Part shown: piece by piece, positions 60,801 through 64,000 of the stretch
Position numbering within the stretch: the stretch's first letter is position 1
How the letters are laid out: every line of letters begins with the position of its first letter
Source of the DNA: Bacteroidales bacterium
Lineage (GTDB): Bacteria; Bacteroidota; Bacteroidia; Bacteroidales; F082
Assembly (NCBI GenBank): GCA_023229245.1
Contig: JALNZU010000009.1
Location: 36,234-100,233, forward strand
Direction of reading: 5' to 3'
Length of the DNA stretch: 64,000 nucleotides
Notes under the pieces: model-generated
The model's input: the letters and a program-made list of their open reading frames with translations, nothing else
Databases searched by the model: none
Told to the model about the DNA's origin: nothing
Translations under genes and position numbers: made by a program

Positions 60801-60988
60801 ATGTTTGTCTCAATATCGGCAGCACTTGCACCGGGATAGGTTGTCATCACCGATAAAAAGGGAGGATCTATTTCGGGATACAAGTCAACCGGCAGTTTGA
60901 TCAATGCATAGATACCCATCACTACTATGGCAGTAAACACCATAAATGTGCTGATAGGTTTATTAACAGAGGTTTTATAAATACTCAT
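57863..60988 (-). CDS. RND-family efflux pump (AcrB/HAE1-like)
   Basis: A 1041-residue inner-membrane transporter with 12 membrane segments and two large periplasmic loops. It starts MSIYKTSVNKPISTFMVFTAI. Membrane segment 4 carries the adjacent aspartates VVDDAIVVLEN that relay protons, and segments 10-11 contain the second-half motifs (GIVVKNGIVLVDF and PVLMTAFTTMLGMLPLAL). This marks the HAE1 class, exporting hydrophobic or amphiphilic compounds, rather than the heavy-metal CzcA class. It works with the adjacent membrane-fusion and TolC-like proteins. Confidence 0.93.
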   Translation of the reverse strand: MSIYKTSVNKPISTFMVFTAIVVMGIYALIKLPVDLYPEIDPPFLSVMTTYPGASAADIETNITKILEDALNTVDNIKEVSSVSSDNLSVITLEFNWGGNLDESTNEVRDVIDRIYNLMPDDVDRPSIFKFNTNMMPIVFYAVTADESYPGLDKILDEKVINPLNRIAGVGSVAMIGAPKRIVYVEADPRRLDAYHLTIEQISNIIASENLNMPSGNVKMGALDYQLRVQGEFTDSKQLSDLVVGNYNGVPVYLRDVAQVRDSLKDISLDEKINGRTGLRMFAMKQSGANTVKVAKEINKQLEELKKTLPPDIKIELILDSSSFIKGSINNLSQTLLYAFIFVVLVILFFLGRWRATFIIALTIPISLIVSFIYLFITGNSINVISLTSLSIAIGMVVDDAIVVLENITRHIERGSSPREASIYATNEVWLSVIITTLVIVAVFFPLTLVSGLTGELFKQLGWIVTITVVTSTIAAISLTPMMASRMLKLHDVSKKRKKWSYINTIEPLLNKLDDFYASSLKWVLHHKTMTMVLASTIFVGSLLLLRFVGTDFMPQTDESRISISMELQTGTRVEETIKTARKMEGLIQERFPEVELMAVSSGADEEGSMFSLFSTVGSNVINFMIRLQHVDERSRTVWELADEMREIISTFPEVATATVSTSGGGMGMGGESMVDVEIYGFDFNTTNTIAEDVRQKLSQLPEATDITVSRKKDKPELNVELDREKLALHGLNSAMVSTMIRNRVHGVVSSRFKEEGEEYDILVRLSEDHRNSISLIEELTIMNPQGMQIKLKEIGQVKEYWGPPTIQHKRKERIVTVSAKPNGVSLGTLANKILTVVDEVETPQDVLIHVGGSFKDQQESFQDLLLLMLLSLILVYIVMASQFESFVMPGIIMFSIPFAFTGVILALLVTGTTLNIVAALGAVLLIGIVVKNGIVLVDFTNLMRDRGMRLYDAIIASGRSRLRPVLMTAFTTMLGMLPLALSRGEGSEIWNPMGITIIGGLVFSTLVTMVIIPVMYGLVARSGERDKIMKLRRKMSSLED

Positions 60989-61013
60989 CGTAGCAGCTTC
61001 TTTTTTAGGTCGT

Positions 61014-62048
61014 TTATTTTATCTCTACCCTCATCCCGTCCAACAGTCGTGCTTGCCCTCGGGTAACCACCTTGTCGCCTGCTTTAAGCTCCTCAGTGAT
61101 CACCTCAACCATATCATCATACCTTTTTCCAAGCAATACGGGTATCCTATGTGCATATCCGTCTTTTTCGATGAACAGATACCTGTCGTTTGAACCTTGT
61201 AGCTTTAAAATAGCTATGGAAGGGAGCAGGATTGCTTCTTCCTGATCAAGCTCTAAGTTGGCTCGGGCAAACATACCCGGTCGTAAAAGGTCTTGAGTGT
61301 TTTCTAATGAAATTTCAATGATAAACGTGCGGCTTGCCGGCTCCACAACGGGGTATATATTGAATACCTTACCCATGAATACCTTATCAGGATATACATC
61401 TGTTGTTACTTTAGCCGGCATTCCTGTACGTATCATCGGGAAATATTTTTCGGATATGGCTACTCTCAGCTTGAGTTTGTCAATCTGGACCAACGACAGT
61501 ATAGCTGATTTTCCTATGGTAGGAATAGGGGCTCCAGAATATAACTCACCGGCTTCATAATATTTACCTGAGATTAGTCCGTTGAAAGGCGCCAACAGTT
61601 TGGTGTTTTCTCTTAGAAAATCCACACTGCTTTGAGCTATTTCCAACTGCGATTGTATCTGGTCGTACTGCTGTTTGGCTATGCTGCCTGTCTTGTTCAG
61701 CGTGTCGAAGCGGGCTGCATCCACTGTGAGAGTGTTAAGCTGTATTTCTGCCTGATGTAGCTGAGTGAGGTCCATCTGCGCCAGCAGCTCACCTTTTTTC
61801 ACATACTGCCCTACCTCAACGAATATTTGATCAATTCTGCCGGGTGAGGCAGGTGCATAATGTAGCTCTTCCCATGCTAATATAGTGGAAGTGTATTCCA
61901 CATCGCGAGCAATAAGCTGAGGGGCAACAGTCGTGACTTCCACCGGCTCGGCTTTGACGGTTGAATCGGTAGCTTTGGTTTGTGAAGGCTGTTCCGAACA
62001 TGCAGCGAAAATAAACGGGACCAATAATAAAGGGGTGATACGTTTCAT
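61014..62048 (-). CDS. RND periplasmic adaptor (membrane-fusion lipoprotein)
   Basis: About 344 residues. ATG at 62048 gives a lipoprotein signal MKRITPLLLVPFIFAAC with lipobox Cys17. A longer frame from 62102 overlaps the TolC-like gene and is unlikely. The mature protein has the lipoyl-like halves (PGRIDQIFVEVGQYVKKGELLAQMD; LLAPFNGLISGKYYEAGELY), a short coiled-coil hairpin between them and beta-barrel and membrane-proximal domains. It bridges pump and outer-membrane channel. Confidence 0.9.
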   Translation of the reverse strand: MKRITPLLLVPFIFAACSEQPSQTKATDSTVKAEPVEVTTVAPQLIARDVEYTSTILAWEELHYAPASPGRIDQIFVEVGQYVKKGELLAQMDLTQLHQAEIQLNTLTVDAARFDTLNKTGSIAKQQYDQIQSQLEIAQSSVDFLRENTKLLAPFNGLISGKYYEAGELYSGAPIPTIGKSAILSLVQIDKLKLRVAISEKYFPMIRTGMPAKVTTDVYPDKVFMGKVFNIYPVVEPASRTFIIEISLENTQDLLRPGMFARANLELDQEEAILLPSIAILKLQGSNDRYLFIEKDGYAHRIPVLLGKRYDDMVEVITEELKAGDKVVTRGQARLLDGMRVEIK

Positions 62049-62058
62049 ACAAATTATT

Positions 62059-63360
62059 TTAAAGTATTGTTCCATAAAGTTTTTCCAATTGTAAACGGGC
62101 ATTGAGTACCTGCATCATCGAATTGATATAGTCCGATTCGGCACGCAGATAGTTGTTGTCGGCATTGATAAGCTCCATGCCAGACAGCATACCTTGTTGA
62201 TATTTTAGTTTCAGATTTTGATATACCCGACGCGACACCTCAATATTAGTAAGCTGTGTCTCATAGGTTTCAATGGCATTGACCAAGTTGAATCGGAGCT
62301 GTTTTTCCGACATGCGAAGTTGGTCTTCCAACAACGCTTTTTGATTTTCGGTGGTCTTCAGGTCAATGACTGCCTGCTGGGTTTGTGCATGCCGCATACC
62401 GCTTGAGAAAAGTGGTATCTGAAGCTGTAAGCCCAACATATTAGGTGGCGACATATCAAAGTCGGGTTTGATCAGCTTATACGTATATCGGTAAAATGCA
62501 ACCAAAGTAGGCAAGGCATTGGCTCTTTTCATGTCGATCATTTTTTTCGACAATACCTCTTGCTGCTGCATCAGCCGAAAGTCAACATTGGTACTTAGTT
62601 TAAACTCATCAAGTAAGATACTCTCTACGGAAGCATCTTCCATGAGCTGTGTAAGCTCGTCTGAGAGGACTAACTCGGTCTCTATGGAAGCTCCCAACTG
62701 CAAGCGAAGCAGGTTCTTGGCCAACTCAGCCTGACGCTCGGCTGATGATTTGGTGTTTTGTAAGGCATTGAGTTGTACGAAAAGCTGGTCAAGGTCAGTC
62801 TGTTCCATGACCCCTACACGTAACATAGGCTCTGATTTTTGATACAGATCTTGCAGATTCTCAACGTTTTTTTGCAATATGGCTACCAAGGCATCTGTAA
62901 GCAGCACCGCATAATAAGCATCGGAAACTGCCGAGATCACTTCTAATTCGGTTTTCTGATGACCTATGGCAGTATGCTCTTTAGATAATTTGGCCAATTG
63001 TATCCCTACGATATAATTTCCGCTAAAGATTAACTGATTGAGGTTCAGGTAAAAATTGCTTTGAGGCTTGATGTCTATCTCGGCTGCCGGCATGCCTTCC
63101 TGAAACCGTATAGATATTTTAGCTCCTAATGAGTTGGTGTAATCGGCTGAAGCTTCAAGTTGGGGCAACCCGTTGGCAATGGCTTCACGTAAGGCTTGCT
63201 GAGCCTTGGTGATGGCATAGCCCGAATTGATCATATTTTTATTATGATCCAACGCATACGTACGGGCATCCATCAAAGAAAGTGTCAATATATCCTGTGA
63301 CAGTGCAACATAGCTCTGAAGAAGGATGAAAATACTTATTGAAATGAATTTGATTCTCAT
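62059..63360 (-). CDS. TolC-family outer-membrane channel protein
   Basis: A 433-residue exported protein. A signal peptide (1-21, ending ALSQ) is followed by the two repeats of long helices and strands that characterise the outer-membrane efflux protein family (LMDARTYALDHNKNMINSGY at the start; YRTY-K- and SGMRHAQTQQAV in the second half; LKYQQGMLSGMELINADNNYL near the end). It forms the exit duct of the RND complex. It overlaps the upstream TetR gene by four bases. Confidence 0.9.
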   Translation of the reverse strand: MRIKFISISIFILLQSYVALSQDILTLSLMDARTYALDHNKNMINSGYAITKAQQALREAIANGLPQLEASADYTNSLGAKISIRFQEGMPAAEIDIKPQSNFYLNLNQLIFSGNYIVGIQLAKLSKEHTAIGHQKTELEVISAVSDAYYAVLLTDALVAILQKNVENLQDLYQKSEPMLRVGVMEQTDLDQLFVQLNALQNTKSSAERQAELAKNLLRLQLGASIETELVLSDELTQLMEDASVESILLDEFKLSTNVDFRLMQQQEVLSKKMIDMKRANALPTLVAFYRYTYKLIKPDFDMSPPNMLGLQLQIPLFSSGMRHAQTQQAVIDLKTTENQKALLEDQLRMSEKQLRFNLVNAIETYETQLTNIEVSRRVYQNLKLKYQQGMLSGMELINADNNYLRAESDYINSMMQVLNARLQLEKLYGTIL

Positions 63361-63992
63361 TTTTCTGTGGTATGTATATCAAGGTTTTGTTCAAAAAATG
63401 TTTGTATTAAGCGCAGGCCTTTAGCCGTGCAAATCCCACGAAAATAGGGGATGAAGATATTATTCGATAACTCGGTTTCTTTGGGATGGAGTAGTGCAAT
63501 CCGTGGGCTGTTCTTTACTATAGCGATTATCTCCTGCATAAATTGATCTACTAATTTTAAGTTGATCTCTTTTCTGAAGATCCCTTCTTTTACTCCCCTT
63601 TCCAACAAGATGTAAAATGCTGAATAATATTGCTGGTCTTCTGTTTTTGATAAATAGACCTGCTGAACCTGAGGGAGATATCGTTTTAAGTCTTGCCAGA
63701 ATAGTTCAGGTAGAGAATCGCGTAACTTTTTTTTGTGCTTTACAATGAAAAACATGGCTTCAACCACATGGGCGGATTGATCCATTATCTTGAGCAACTC
63801 CTGATTTTCCTGATCAATCATATAGAGAAAAGCCTCGACAATAAGCTGGTCTTTATGCCCAAAATATTCGTAAAGAGTACGCTTCGACATGCTTAGCTCA
63901 GTAGCCAGTTGATCCATAGTAACATTTTTTACTCCAAACTGGATAAATAACTCAGCTGCTTTTGCCAATACCCTTTCTTTTACTGACATCAT
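63357..63992 (-). CDS. TetR-family transcriptional regulator
   Basis: A 211-residue regulator. The N-terminal helix-turn-helix is clear (ERVLAKAAELFIQFGVKNVTMDQLATEL, MSKRTLYEYFGHKDQLI, residues about 6-55), followed by an all-helical ligand-binding domain. As first gene of the efflux operon, overlapping the TolC-like gene, it probably represses its own operon and is released by a pump substrate. Two adjacent ATGs (63992 and 63989) could start it. Its promoter lies outside the window. Confidence 0.88.
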   Translation of the reverse strand: MMSVKERVLAKAAELFIQFGVKNVTMDQLATELSMSKRTLYEYFGHKDQLIVEAFLYMIDQENQELLKIMDQSAHVVEAMFFIVKHKKKLRDSLPELFWQDLKRYLPQVQQVYLSKTEDQQYYSAFYILLERGVKEGIFRKEINLKLVDQFMQEIIAIVKNSPRIALLHPKETELSNNIFIPYFRGICTAKGLRLIQTFFEQNLDIHTTEK

Positions 63993-64000
63993 AAACGGTT

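Overview
The window looks like the chromosome of an anaerobic or facultatively anaerobic member of the Bacteroidota, probably Bacteroidales or a close relative. The signs are A+T-rich DNA, -7 boxes of the TAnnTTTG type with few Shine-Dalgarno sequences, four secreted proteins with type IX secretion (T9SS) C-terminal sorting domains (three type A, one type B), and Bacteroidota families such as DUF5606, a DUF2723-type glycosyltransferase and TPR-membrane-LuxR regulators. I cannot name the genus.

Layout. 0-4 kb: end of holA, a membrane protein, an FtsB/DivIC-like protein, then an overlapping pnuC / ribosylnicotinamide-kinase-like / glycosyltransferase run. 4-9 kb, minus strand: a stand-alone protein resembling the RNA polymerase alpha C-terminal domain, a secreted hypothetical protein, a universal stress protein, a putative metal exporter, an exported glutamine-amidotransferase-like hydrolase and trmN6. 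9-18 kb: rimM, rpsP, a T9SS cargo protein, dnaK, a PrsW-like membrane protein, a DUF2279 protein, a DUF5606 protein and pyrD. 18-31 kb is an accessory region: small lipoproteins, gene relics, a decayed insertion sequence, two large T9SS cargo proteins and a membrane-anchored TPR/LuxR regulator. The head and leader of one lipoprotein gene are present twice, about 12 kb apart, and both copies keep the same small hairpin.

31-40 kb, minus strand, is the most coherent system: rex, hydC, hydB, hydA, then a long palindrome, then a PAS-containing [FeFe]-hydrogenase-like sensor and a SpoIIE/PP2C-type phosphatase. Read together these suggest an NADH/ferredoxin-linked trimeric [FeFe] hydrogenase under Rex (NADH/NAD+) control, with a built-in H2- or redox-sensing output arm that ends in a phosphatase.

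40-48 kb: a large type-B T9SS protein, then rimP-nusA-infB (minus) with a terminator-like hairpin in the leader, and a tRNA-Gln. 48-52 kb: a large membrane glycosyltransferase and a nitroreductase. 52-57 kb: a GT4/toroid fusion, a GH130 enzyme and a GT4, probably making or recycling a mannose-containing glycan. 57-64 kb: a TetR regulator, TolC-like protein, membrane-fusion lipoprotein, RND pump and a small PII-like protein in one operon.

All functional calls come from motif and family recognition by eye; no database search was run.
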